This document shows, one piece after another, positions 23,739 through 35,107 of a stretch of DNA of 64,000 nt. Source of the DNA: Elysia crispata. Lineage: Eukaryota; Mollusca; Gastropoda; Plakobranchidae. Numbering within the stretch: position 1 is the first letter of the stretch; every line of letters begins with the position of its first letter. The notes under the pieces are model-generated. The model did no database searches and was not told where the DNA came from. It saw only the letters and a program-made list of their open reading frames with translations. Where the stretch lies: assembly GCA_033675545.1 (NCBI GenBank), contig JAWDGP010006506.1:440141-504140 (forward strand), read 5' to 3'. Position numbers and translations under genes: made by a program.

Positions 23739-25533
23739 AATTCATTAATCCATTTGAGTGATGGAAAGATAATGTGATCCTCAATGATTTTGGGTTAACA
23801 ATACTGGGGTAGAGCTACAGTAGAAAGGCAATAAATAATTAAATAAGAACTTAATTATAGTGATAGGGAATTTAACATTCTTGACATATTTAAGCAGTGC
23901 CTCACAAGGGAAATAATGTTCTTTTTATAAAAAGCCCCATGCTCAAGTTAAATATTCTAATGCAATATCTCAATCAACGAATTGTTCTCTACAAACACGA
24001 AACCCATGTGTAACATCAATGGTAAACAACCCCCCCCCCCAATCTGCAAACACACATGGGCATACAGACATGTATACACACTTTCTTGATTTCTCATTTT
24101 TTTTTCTTGCCTGGCTGACTAGGATTAGGAAAGGGCAGTGTGTGGGGCTGGGAAAACTTGTGACAGATGCAATTTGAAAATTAGCTGTAGTTGATCTGTC
24201 TTTTTAAAGCCGTATTTAATTTTATTGTGTTTTCTTTTACAAATCTCAGCAGTGAGGGTTTAATTTGTATGATCTATGAAACCTATATAGATTAAGGCTT
24301 GGTCCACAGAAATGTTTCAGATTAAAATATGCATCTACAGTTTAATGAATGTAAATTTTTTTGTAATGATGTTTGTTATGTTTATATTTTTTTCTCCAAT
24401 TCTCTCCTTCCTTTCTCTTTTTAAGATTGAAAAAACCTCTTTCACTGCTGCTAGTGGAAAGCATAGGCCTTACATAACAGCTCAGTCAGTATTAGTCTAT
24501 TACAGATTGTGAAGAAGTACTCAAGAGGTCTGGAACAATTTTTACTTGTGACCGTCTACCTCTATTATTAAGAACACTGTATTATCTCTCAAACATTATT
24601 CTAAATTTGAAGAGAATGGCTAACTCTCATATATATGAAATGAGTAAATAAATTCTCCTCTACCTTTAATTTGCCTGTTTTTATAAGTACTTAATTCAGC
24701 TATTCCATTGGATGCATTAGCCAAAAAAAATCACACTAAAATCCCAATAAAGGATGTTTCAATTTAAGCAGAAAGATCAATAAGTTGTTGCAGTTACATT
24801 CCTAAGACACTTCCTAGACAGAGTTTAGTTTCAGTTTCAGTTCTGACTTTATTTTAACCATGATCTTTTTCCTGGTTTATACAGCTGCCTGACCTTAACT
24901 CAAGTTATATGAAAAGTAAATGTTCACTTAAGTCAAGGGATTTTGAGTTTTGTGTTAAATTTTCCCATCACCAAAAATGGTACTTTTCATGGATTTTGCA
25001 AATGTATCGATTGAGCTAACCTTTTGCTGCTAGGGGATAGTAAGGTTAGCACTGATGATATTATATTGTTTTGTAGGTTTATAGTTTGACTCTGTTGGCA
25101 ATGCAATAGAGATCTCCCATACTCAAGAGGGGTTCTTAATTATACTCTTGCCCACGCGGTCCAGTTTGAATTAAAAGTGATATCTGTTAGATGATTTTTT
25201 TAGAGTTGATATTTTACCAATATTGTAATTGTCTTTATTTTGATTTCTTATCCTATTGATGATGTTTACTAAATTAATCTGCAAAAAGGAGGATAATTAC
25301 TGAGCTGAAATGTGTCGTTGTTGGCATATTGTTATATAAGAATAACTGGAACGGACATCATCCTTATAATTTTCCAACCCAATTAAAAGAATAAAGAATA
25401 CTTTTGTTTGAACTCGTACAGCAGTACGTGTGACTACTCAATTCTCTGAATTATGAGAGTAGCTAGCGTCATTTTGAAGCCACATATGAATTGATACTTT
25501 AGCAACTTAATGGTTTCTTATTCTATATTTCAG
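23739..25533. other. intron 1 remainder; no gene seen
   Basis: AT-rich DNA with no recognisable exon or element, ending in a pyrimidine tract and CAG acceptor at 25531-25533. Confidence 0.4.
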
Positions 25534-25671
25534 GGCAGTGTCATTCCTCAAACATCATCTGACTCTGACAGCTCTGTTACCAACCCTTTTAACTCTGACA
25601 ATAATGAATCATACATTCCAGACTCGTGTGATGATGATGATAAGGATGAGGCTTCATTCTTTCCAAGCCAA
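25534..25671 (+). pseudogene. exon 2 of the tyrosine-recombinase-like gene
   Basis: The 138-bp open exon (46 codons) lies between CAG (25533) and a GTATTA donor (25672). It encodes a Ser/Asp-rich acidic N-terminal segment with SSDSDSSVTNPFNSD and CDDDDKDE. It is in phase 0 with the ATG exon and with the next exon. Such acidic leaders precede the Cys-rich region in related genes. Confidence 0.5.
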
Positions 25672-26564
25672 GTATTACTCTTTTGAGTTTTAAAAAGTAG
25701 CTGATTTTTTTAAATTCTAGTGAATATTTAAGTTACTGTTTATATCATTTAATATTACATGACTATAAACACTGTGTATTACTAGCAATCTGGCCTAAGC
25801 TTTGTAGACGGGGCCGAGTTAAACTAAAGACTCTTCAATCATTATTTTACAAGCCCCTTTGCATGCATCAACTAAATAGTGTTAAAGGTAACCTTAGCTC
25901 ACTTAATGTAATAAGGTAGGATTCAAAAAGTTATACAACACTGGCTATCACTGCGACCGTAGTGAGGCATGTGATAAACATCTATAACAGCACTGCCTCC
26001 TGAATAATCCATTTGAATAGATTGGGTTGTTGAACCAAAAACTCAGCAACTGAAAATACCCAATCATGTTATCAGACCTTGAAATGATCCAGCACCTAGA
26101 GAAAAAAGTTTGAAGCAACTTACTTCTCCCCAATCACACTATACTGTCATTGATTCAACTCATATAGGTTTTCTTTAATTCTTTGAATCAGTGCTTATGT
26201 CACTGAAACCTCTATACAGTTGTTGAGATTCTGGGGTAAGGGGATGGAGATCGACTCATATTCACATCCAGGTAGTGTTTTCAGTGAATTCTTTTAGTCA
26301 GACTGGCAAATTACATACATGAAACAGACAGGTAGAGTAAATGCTTTGCATGCACAACACACCTGTTATATACTTGGTCCATATTAGTCTTTAAAAAGCC
26401 TTAACTTTTTTCAAGGCCGGAAACCAATTCCTCTAAAATCAGCAAATACGGCAAAGATAGGCCTGTTTTAGTGACATTTCATATAACTTCTTAGAAGATG
26501 CAAAAAAAAAAAAGTGAATTTTGTGAGAATAAAGGAATTTAAGAATTGTGTTATTTGCTTTCAG

Positions 26565-26636
26565 GCTGCCTCAGCTTTGTTGGAGGATGAAGTTTCTCAA
26601 GAGTAACCAGAGCAAAATTCAAACAAGCCTATATCT
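26565..26636 (+). pseudogene. exon 3 of the tyrosine-recombinase-like gene, with nonsense codon
   Basis: The 72-bp segment between CTTTCAG (26564) and GTGAGT (26637) encodes AASALLEDEVSQE, then TAA (26604-26606), then PEQNSNKPIS. It keeps phase 0 on both sides, so the splice structure survived but the frame is broken by one stop codon. Confidence 0.5.
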
Positions 26637-27327
26637 GTGAGTAGTGAAAAAGATATAATCAAACTTGCTGCAGATAGTATTGGGTAATAAAAATGATTTT
26701 GATGAAATAAAAAAGTATAAATATAAGGAATTACTCCAGACCATATCATATTGTGATTATGTAGTTAAACAGACATGTGAGTAAGAAACCAAAAGGAGAG
26801 TAATTATTATTTCAGTTATAGAACATTTGTCTTTAATATAACTGACATGCTGTCCTCTCCTTCATTAAAGCTTTAAGTATTAGTAGGTTACTTTATTTCT
26901 TATATTTTTAAGAGCTTATTGTTTAGAATACTAATGACAAAGAAACTTTTTAAATATACCCTTTTTTGAAGCTTTATTAGGAGAGTGCTTTTGCAGATTA
27001 CAAAAGTGCTGTATATTACACATGCTAACATGAACGACCAAAGATTTGAGTTATGATAGGGGTCTGTGAAATTCACTTAATTTCCCATTAATCTTACGTT
27101 ATTAAAATATGAATTGTCATCAACACATGTGTTATTTTTTACTGTCTTGAAAAGCAAAACAATTGAAAATCATGCTGCCCCATAAATCTTATCCATGAAT
27201 CTGGGAGTTAAGTAGATCTTGAAATGCTGATTATGGGTTCAGATACATGTCTCTTTAAGTTTGTTCTTTTTGTGTTATTTTGATAATGTCGCTAAGATGC
27301 ATTACTCCATTTATTCTTATTTCTTAG

Positions 27328-28723
27328 GTATCCACTGTGCCGACTGTGAGAAGAGCTACACCAGGCAAATTCGACAAACAACAGTTCTGCTTCTATTGCA
27401 AGACTCCTGTTTTAAAAATTGCAAGACACCTAACAGTCAGACATTCTTCAGAACCAGAAGTGGCCAAGTTATTGTCTTACAAAGAATCGCAAACAAGGTA
27501 TAAAGATCATTTGACAGGAATCCACAAATTGAAAAATAAAGGAAATTTTTTTACACAATATAGAAGAGCTTCAAGCAGGTGGATGCAACATTGTTGTTTC
27601 AAAAAGACCAAGCAAAGCACGGCCTGATACTGATTTTTTATCTTACATGCACTGCTATGGATTTTTTGTCGGAGAAGAATTGTGGAAGCATGAGAACAAA
27701 TGTGAATTAAGAGAGAGTGGTGAGAGCTATGAGCCTAGGAAAACGATGTGTATTAGTGGAGCCTTTCTAGAAAGTGCGTGTTTGGCAGGTGATGAGGAAG
27801 AGTGGTCAAAGAATGTGAGAGAGTTTGTGTTATCTTGCATGACTCAACATGAAATTTATAATGTGGTTAAGAAAGACATGCTTATACTGCGTTTTGGTAG
27901 TTTACTCCTAAAAAAAGTTAGGGAAAGGAAGACCACATGACATTTCCCAGAGAATGAGACTGTTAGGAAGATTGCTTTTGAAGCTTATGCAAATTGACAC
28001 TAAAAAGGATAGCCTAACCAATTTCCTCTCTGGTGAGGCCTTTGACATTGTCATAAACGGGACGGAGGAGCTCTGTGGAGTTATGCACACTGGAGATGGA
28101 AAGCGTGCTTTCAAAACCCCTTCACTTGCTCTTCGGTTAGGACATTTATGAATCAAAATCGGAAATCTTAAGAGAGGTTGGGCCTTAAGGTGCCAAAACG
28201 AAGCAGACAGACTGGCTTCTGAAACATTCCTTTCCTTGGTGAAAAGTGTCCAGTCCAGGATATACAACATGGAGAAAACTGGCACAGGTCACGATGTCCA
28301 GACTCATATTGTTTAACGAGAGAAGAGGTGGAGAAGTTTCACGTTTTCTCCTGAAATCATATCAAGACAGACCCAAGTGGGAGGAAGGTAATAACAAAGA
28401 AATTCTGGATAGCCTTCAAGGTTTGGAACTGGGTCTTATTAAAAGAATAGAACTCATCGAAGTGCCAGGAAAAAAAAAACAGGAACGTTCCCATATTAGT
28501 CACTGAGGAAGCTAAGGAGACAATGGAGACTTTGAAGAAAACCAGAGACAGTGCTGGCATCCCTAATACAAACCCATTCTTCTTTGCTAGTAAATCTTCA
28601 GATGGATATCTTAACAGCTGGCAGGCCATGAAGGCAGTGGTCGATGGTGCTGCTGTTGATCACCGGGGAAATATCTCTTCAACAAGACTTCGCAAAGACA
28701 TTGAGAGAGAGAGAGAGATATGT
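27328..28723 (+). pseudogene. main exon of a tyrosine-recombinase-like (phage-integrase-fold) gene, decayed
   Basis: After a TTCTTAG acceptor the frame encodes FCFYCKTPVLKIARHL and a C/H-rich region, then (after a shift near 27553) FLSYMHCYGFFVGEELWKH. A shift near 27918 leads to HDISQRMRLLGRLLL and KTPSLALRLGH. A stop at 28150 is followed by TWRKLAQVTMSRLILF and NERRGGEVSRFLL (28250-28340). Last come FFFASKSSDGYLNSWQ and ISSTRLRK (to about 28705), where a (GA)7 run cuts the homology. The order matches a large family found in fishes and molluscs whose 'FNxRRxGEVSR' and 'TKLRK' motifs correspond to tyrosine recombinase arginine boxes. The final H-x-x-R/Tyr region is missing. Family assignment is from memory; catalytic function is absent here. 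Confidence 0.55.
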
Positions 28724-28990
28724 TGATTGTTGGGTTAGTACGGCATGTCAATACTGTCCCAAAGTTACAAAGCTATCGAACGAAGAGAAAGAGAGAGTTA
28801 GACAGACAGACAGAGTCTCTGTGTGTGGAAGGAGAATATTTTTCTCATGCTTCATATTACGTTAGTGTCAATTAAATGCATTGGTAAATCCATCACAAAT
28901 TTTCCTTGTGGATCAATAAAGTTTATTTTATCTCATTTACGATTTTGTGAATATATCTGTTGATCACTGTATCACACAAAGGTGCTTCTT

Positions 28991-29155
28991 GTTACTACTA
29001 CTATTACTACTACAACAACTACTACTACTACTACTACTGCTGCTGCTGCTCCTCCTCCTCCTACTACTACTACTACTATTACTACAACTGCTACTACTAC
29101 TACCACTATACTACTATTACTACAACTACTACTACTACTACTACTACTATTACTA

Positions 29156-29188
<33 letters not shown>

Positions 29189-29226
29189 CGCTACTACTAC
29201 AACTACATTGTACTACTACTACTACA

Positions 29227-29294
<68 letters not shown>

Positions 29295-29345
29295 TACTAC
29301 TGCTACTTCTATTACGACTGCTGCTGCTACTACTTCTTCCGTTAT
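28991..29345. repeat. imperfect (ACT)n trinucleotide microsatellite
   Basis: About 355 bp of ACT/TAC repeats with CTG, CTC and ATT interruptions. The poly-Thr, poly-Tyr and poly-Leu frames across it are artefacts. Confidence 0.96.
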
Positions 29346-30332
29346 TGTTAATAAAATTTACAAACACATGATCATGAGTTTACTGCCAATCATGGATGAA
29401 TAGTGCAATAAAATGCTTCCATATTTCTTGAATGAACATTAGGGTAAGATATATGACCATGTTCTTAATGATAGTTGTCAGAACTAGGCTTTTCATTGAA
29501 ATGGTTAGAAAAAATGAAGCCCTCTCCTTTCCTGTGGAATTCAGAATAGATTCTTGCTTTATTGTCTTTTTTGACAACATTAATATACTACAAGGAAGCA
29601 CACTTTTGTTAATTGAATTTCTCAACCACAATCTTAAAAGAAGCATCCTCATAAGGCTGAAACATACAAAAATAAATATATAAATGTATACCTGACACTG
29701 CAAATAACTCAAATTTGAAATTAACTTTGTAAACATACTTTAGCTTGTACCATGGTTTTCACTCTCCAGAAACTAGTAATAATTTGAAAGGATTTCCCTG
29801 GAAATAGGTGGACTCATACCACTTGTTTCATTTTCCCACTCCTCGAATTTCAATGCAAAATGAATCTCTATGTGGCAAGTAGGAAGCCCTTTACGTTCTC
29901 GTGAAAGCAATGAAGATTTCTTGGAAGCTTGTACATAAAAGGGTATAAGGGATTTGAAGTTGGGTTGACTCTGGCTTGTAAATATATTCGTTTGTGGGTT
30001 CCTACATTTCATTCTTTCCGTTTTAGCAATCATAATTATGGCTTGTTTTACAGGTTCCCACAAAGTATGTACACAAACGAATCAAAGGTTCCCATATATA
30101 TAATTATATATGGGCTTGTTGGAACTTGGTTCCCATATCCCAGATTTTTATATATGGGTCTAGGTAAAAAAAATTATGTATATATAGCGATGTTCAAGTT
30201 ATATATGGTAACTATGAGAAGGCCTTTTTCCTCTGAAACTAGTTTTAATTGTCAAACTCACCTAGAAATAGGCGTTCCCAGAAGACGGTATATATGCAAA
30301 TTAAATTTCAGGTTCCTATATACCAGGTTTTA
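29346..30332. other. no gene seen; recurrent GTTCCC and a near-palindrome at 30090-30113
   Basis: AT-rich sequence. GGTTCCC-type words recur about six times (29996, 30053, 30086, 30130 and others). CCCATATATATAATTATATA at about 30090 begins a near-palindromic hairpin. Confidence 0.4.
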
Positions 30333-30348
30333 TGTGTGTGTGTGTGTG

Positions 30349-30396
<48 letters not shown>
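30333..30396. repeat. (GT)n(AT)n compound microsatellite
   Basis: (GT)8 followed by about 22 AT units. Confidence 0.95.
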
Positions 30397-33005
30397 CAAT
30401 TTCTCAATTAAGATACCCGGTACATTAAAATGCGACTATAAAAATGGACTAAAAACAAAAACGAAATTTAAAAGAAATCCAATACCCAGGCTGATGCATC
30501 TCTACAGTTTTGATTATGCAGTGAATAAAGGTTAAACAATGCAATGTATTTCAGTAGATTAGTTTTGATGATCCACAAACATAGATAATCGATTGTTTGG
30601 GTAATTTTCAGGAGCCTACTCCACCATAATTATAGGTGCGATTAGAAGAGATTTAAAGACTTTTAATTTTAAACAAATCTTGAACACAAACATAGTTGTG
30701 AAACAGTGAGAAATTGAGAGAGAAATGAATGAGTCAAGGGAATGATAAATTTATAATTTTTGATCATCATAAAACAGTGAGAAGAGTTTGAACGAGCTAG
30801 AGAGAGTGAGAAAGGCAGATTAAGTTAGACTAAGAATGGTACAGAATAAGCTGAAGAGGAAAGGGGGGGGGGGGACGTAAGATTTGGGAATAAGAGAATG
30901 AGATGTAGAAAGGAGAACGGAAGAAAGAAAAGCTAAAAAAAAAGGGGTAATGTGCGGAAAATATGAGGGCTTAAAAAGAGATTCAGAGTGAGAGGGAGAG
31001 AGAATGTAATGCTTTACATGATGTGGACGAAGGATTAGTAAATTGGAGAAACAAAATTGATTTTTTAAAACAAAATTTTTTCTAAATCTTATTATAAATC
31101 CAACACAATCTATGGCAACCACTGTGGTAATCTACATAGATATGTCATGTTGTACAAAGTGAAGTTTTAGAACAAAATCTGTGACAATTATAGTAATTTA
31201 TGCCAAAAAAATCTTCACAAATATTTCTATACACATGTAAGATTATTAATAACAGAATCTGTCTGGTCTGTCCTTGTACATCACTTTACCGTTCCTGTAT
31301 TGACTTTCCTTGAAATCCTGAAATAATGGAAAGAAGAAATAAACAGCACTCATTTACCCAAAATTGAAAAGATTTTCAAGAGCACCAATGGACTTCAATG
31401 AGGAATATCATGTCAAATTTAACATGCATTTCTTAATATTGACCAAGGGGGCTGGAAACTAATCTTTTCGAGTACAAAATGTACCGAATTGGTGATGACT
31501 TCCAATAGAAAATTCATCCATACTAGTAAACAATGTTCTGTCTCTGCAGAGAGAAGAGAGAGAAGGAAAAAAAAGATGCAGGAGAGAGCTGCAGAAAGGG
31601 AATGAAGATGGAATAGAGACGTAGAGAGCTGTGCAAGAAGAAAGTAATATAGAAGAAGAAAGGTAGGAAGATGATTCTTCCAAACCCCCTTTTTTCTTTC
31701 CCTCACTCTCTCAATCTCTTATTCTTCTCACATTGTATCGTTTATTTTCTTTTTCTCTTTCCTATATTCACTTAATCATAATATATGTATAAAGATCGTG
31801 TAATGGGTCATCAGATTTTTGTGGGCCGCCAATTAAATGCAAAAAAAAAATATGAAAAAGCTACTCTAAATCACGTGATTTTACGTGGGCATATTTTTAA
31901 ATACCAAAGTTGTTTTACGGATTTACAAAACGACATTTTAAAACCCTATTCACACCTATAAAGCATGCGAGACAAACCAATGAGCTAGGTAGACTTTATA
32001 ATTAGCAGTGCAAATCTGTGGTTGTTTTTAATGCGAAACGAACACAACAATTGTTTTTATTTTTCAATCCCGTGGTTGGAATAAGTTAGATTGTCGAAAC
32101 TACATCTAGGAGGTTATCTTATTCTCTTTAAATCTAGATTTAGATCTCAAGAGTGATCTAGATGAAGATCTAATTTAGATCTAAATATTAAGGCTAGACT
32201 GCCCATTGGTGTAAAAATAAAGATTTAATCTATCTAGATCCAAAAAAGGAAAAAAAAAAAAACAGATTGAGAAAGAAGAGAATATTAAAATGATTTCATT
32301 TATTTAATAAAGAATTGCATTCTGTAACTCAATTTCGTTTTTAGAATAAGAATTATCTAGATATCTACATTCTAGGTAGAGATGGATAGGTGGAAGCATA
32401 AATCTGGATCATGTAACTAAAGAAGAGATATCAAGACCATTTATAAGCCTCTTTGAATACACATTTCATCCAGACATTAGACTTGATTCCTCAACATAGG
32501 ATATGGATCCAGAATCTAGAATCTAGACCTAGATTTCACCCAGACACTAGATCTAGACCTAGTTCTAGATCTGACCCCTCCATATCAATTTAATGTCTAA
32601 AAATCGATATAGATCTAAATCAAATCTTAACTCTGGATCTAACCTTTCAACATCAACCTAGATCAAACTTAGATTCTAGACCTACATCTGTCAATGCATT
32701 ATGCAGCCACTGCACCCAACACAATCATCCACTTTAATCATTTGTTGAAAACCACACCGCGCACATCTAATCTAGACCTAGACTTTGAAAATTACTTAAG
32801 CCTTTCCAATGGCATAAATCTAGATTCCAGATAGAGCTTACCTTTAGATCAATCTTATTGTACAAAAAATAAACCACAATCCGAAAGAAAGATCGAGACC
32901 TCTAACCTAGACGACAGAATCATAATTATATTTCACATTACAAGTAAGTCTCGTCTAATTGATATATCTATCGTCCTTCTCTATTCATAGAATACAGCTG
33001 AGACT
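30397..33005. other. no gene seen; purine-rich tracts and AGATCT-rich block
   Basis: Two strand-asymmetric stretches occur: 30700-31010 is strongly purine-rich, and 31540-31680 is purine-rich then switches to pyrimidine-rich at 31680-31770. From 32125 to 32835 the AGATCT/TCTAGA motif recurs many times, with CTCAACAT-like words at about 32490, 32578 and 32650. No recognisable coding sequence. Confidence 0.45.
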
Positions 33006-35107
33006 TCAAAGCGAGACAGGTTTCGAATTAAGAAAACTTTTAGCAAACAGTGCACTGGCACAATCGGAAGAGATGGGCCTTTTATAAAATTTTGCAAAGG
33101 TGGATTCATTTTTCCAGCCGGCAGTTTTTATGACATTTGAAATATCAGTGCATTTGAAAGCTGCCGAGGATGCAGCAGCTATGGGGCTTAAATATCTTAC
33201 ATCCACACCAGCCTTACTAAGAAGAATCTTTAACCATCTTGCCAGAGTATCTTTTGTCATCCCAGCATGTTTAGTCCGTTATAAGTAATGTTTAAGACAT
33301 TTGATGACACAAATACGCCTGTCTTCTCAATAAGCACAAATAGTTAAAGCTGGGGATTTCGGCGAGTTGGTCTTAGCAAGGGTTAAATGTGAAACAGCCT
33401 TACTCTCTGAGAGATGCATATACTCTATGTCCAGGGCACGAAGTGCTTGGCATTGTTGACCAGTTACAAGGGTTAAGAGAGTTACCAGATAAGCACTCAG
33501 CATGTGGAAGCTAAGATTCGCCGCCGGTACAAGACGTCGGAGATAGTTCAGCACAATGGAAACATCCCAGAAAGAAGAGTATAGCGGGCGAGCAGTCGTA
33601 AATTAAACACTCCCCTCATAAATCGACACACCAGCGGCTCAGAAACCGTGTCATTAACACTAGAAAGTGCAGCTCGCGCCGAGTTAATTGTGCTGTAACC
33701 GTAGCCTTTCTGAAACTTTTTTTTTTTAAAACTCTAAAGTCACATGTTCATCGCGTACATGAGGAATCAAGTTTTTGGATTTGCAAAATGTGCCAAATCG
33801 TGACAAATAAATATTATATTGGGTTCGTGTTTTCTCTCTCCAGCTGTTTAAAATAATATTGAGGGTAGCAGGAGACATGCCTTTCTTCCTCATCTTCGTC
33901 CTGACAAGACGAAGGCCATCAAACTGAGTTTTGGATGCAGAGGATGTATTGCGGCTTTGTCCGATGGTTTTAGATGCAGTGGAGCGTATATTGCCATCCT
34001 CTCTATCTTTGGAAACCAAGCTTGAGTTTTCCACAGTGGTACCACAACTAGTGCCTTCTCCGTCTTGTCGTCCAACGATTTCTTCAACACCCTGGGTATC
34101 AGGTTAAATGGTGAGAAAATATAATCGTACTCATCCCACGGTTCATAAAACGCATTGATAGCTGCAGCGTAAGGATCAGGGTACAGGGACATGTACCTGG
34201 GTAGTTGGTAATTTGTGCGTGAGGCAAACAAATCTATTAAAGGAGTTCCAAATCGTTTGCAAAGGACTTGAAAGTCTCAACATTAAGGGACCATTCCGTG
34301 TGAATAGATTGTTTACGGCTATATCTATCAGCAGAAACATTATCCTTTCCAGCGATATGACAGGCTGAGAGCCATATCCTTTTGAATTTGCACCATAAAA
34401 TCAATTGCCTGCTCAGTTTAATGCATTTAAAGGAGTGAGTACCTCGCATGTTGTTAATGTAGGAAACAGCAGCTGTGTTATCAAGCTCAATGCGAATGTG
34501 ACAGTCATGGAGGTTGCGACATAAAGATAGAACATATTGATATGTTCCGTTTTTTTCTCATCACTTCACATGCCGTAGGTCACCTCATTCTTCATCACTA
34601 CTCCCCATGCATAGCGAGACGAATCCGATTTAATGGTACCTACAGGTCTATCTCTGGTTAAAGGTTTAGTGCTGTCTAAACCTTCATCTAACCACTACTG
34701 TAATTCCTTTCGCGCTTCCTCTGATAATTGCACCCTCTTATAATCATACCGGTTATGCTAGGATCTTAATTGTTTTCTCTATAAATGCCCATACTGAACA
34801 GCGGGGAGGCACGCTATCAATGTTCCTATAACTTGTGCTAGGTTTCTCACTGAGATGGGATTAGCAAAGACGTTGACTTGTTAATCAATTCCCGGACATG
34901 CCCTTTTTTCTTATCGCTAAGGGACACTGTTATGTCGCGAGAGTTCAATATAAATCCTAAATGTTCGATAACTTGAGTGGGCGTGGTAACTGACTTAGGA
35001 GATATATCGAAACCTAATGACGTTAGAGTTTTAGATGCTTTCATAACGTTACAGATACATTCATCGTAGTCTGAACCTTGAATATATAAGTCATAGTTGA
35101 TAACCAT
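33006..35107 (-). pseudogene. DIRS-type tyrosine-recombinase retrotransposon remnant (RT, RNase H, YR)
   Basis: Read on the minus strand. RT palm end at 35107-34847: NYDLYIQGSDYDEC and TQVIEHLGFILNS. RNase H at 34700-34230: AWGVVMKNEV, ELDNTAAVSYINNMRG, LSACHIAGKDNVSADRYSR. DIRS-specific RNase H tail at 34231-33890: FASRTNYQLPRYMSLYPDP and VVPLWKTQAWFP. Tyrosine recombinase in an overlapping frame from 34034: ATLNIILNSWREKTRTQYNI, then LLTLVTGQQCQALRAL and GVDVRYLSP...TAGWKNESTFAKFY. The overlapping RNase H/YR frames fit DIRS organisation. The RT YxDD has become INYD, the first YR arginine is Gln, and the HxxR box reads IAAA, so it is inactive. No terminal repeats were identified. Confidence 0.8.

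Noticed and set aside
28991..29345. Possible CRISPR-like array
   Set aside because: The repeat unit is a trinucleotide with no spacers, and the genome is evidently eukaryotic.
28947..29403. Long frames of poly-Thr, poly-Tyr and poly-Leu
   Set aside because: They are translations of the (ACT)n microsatellite in several frames.
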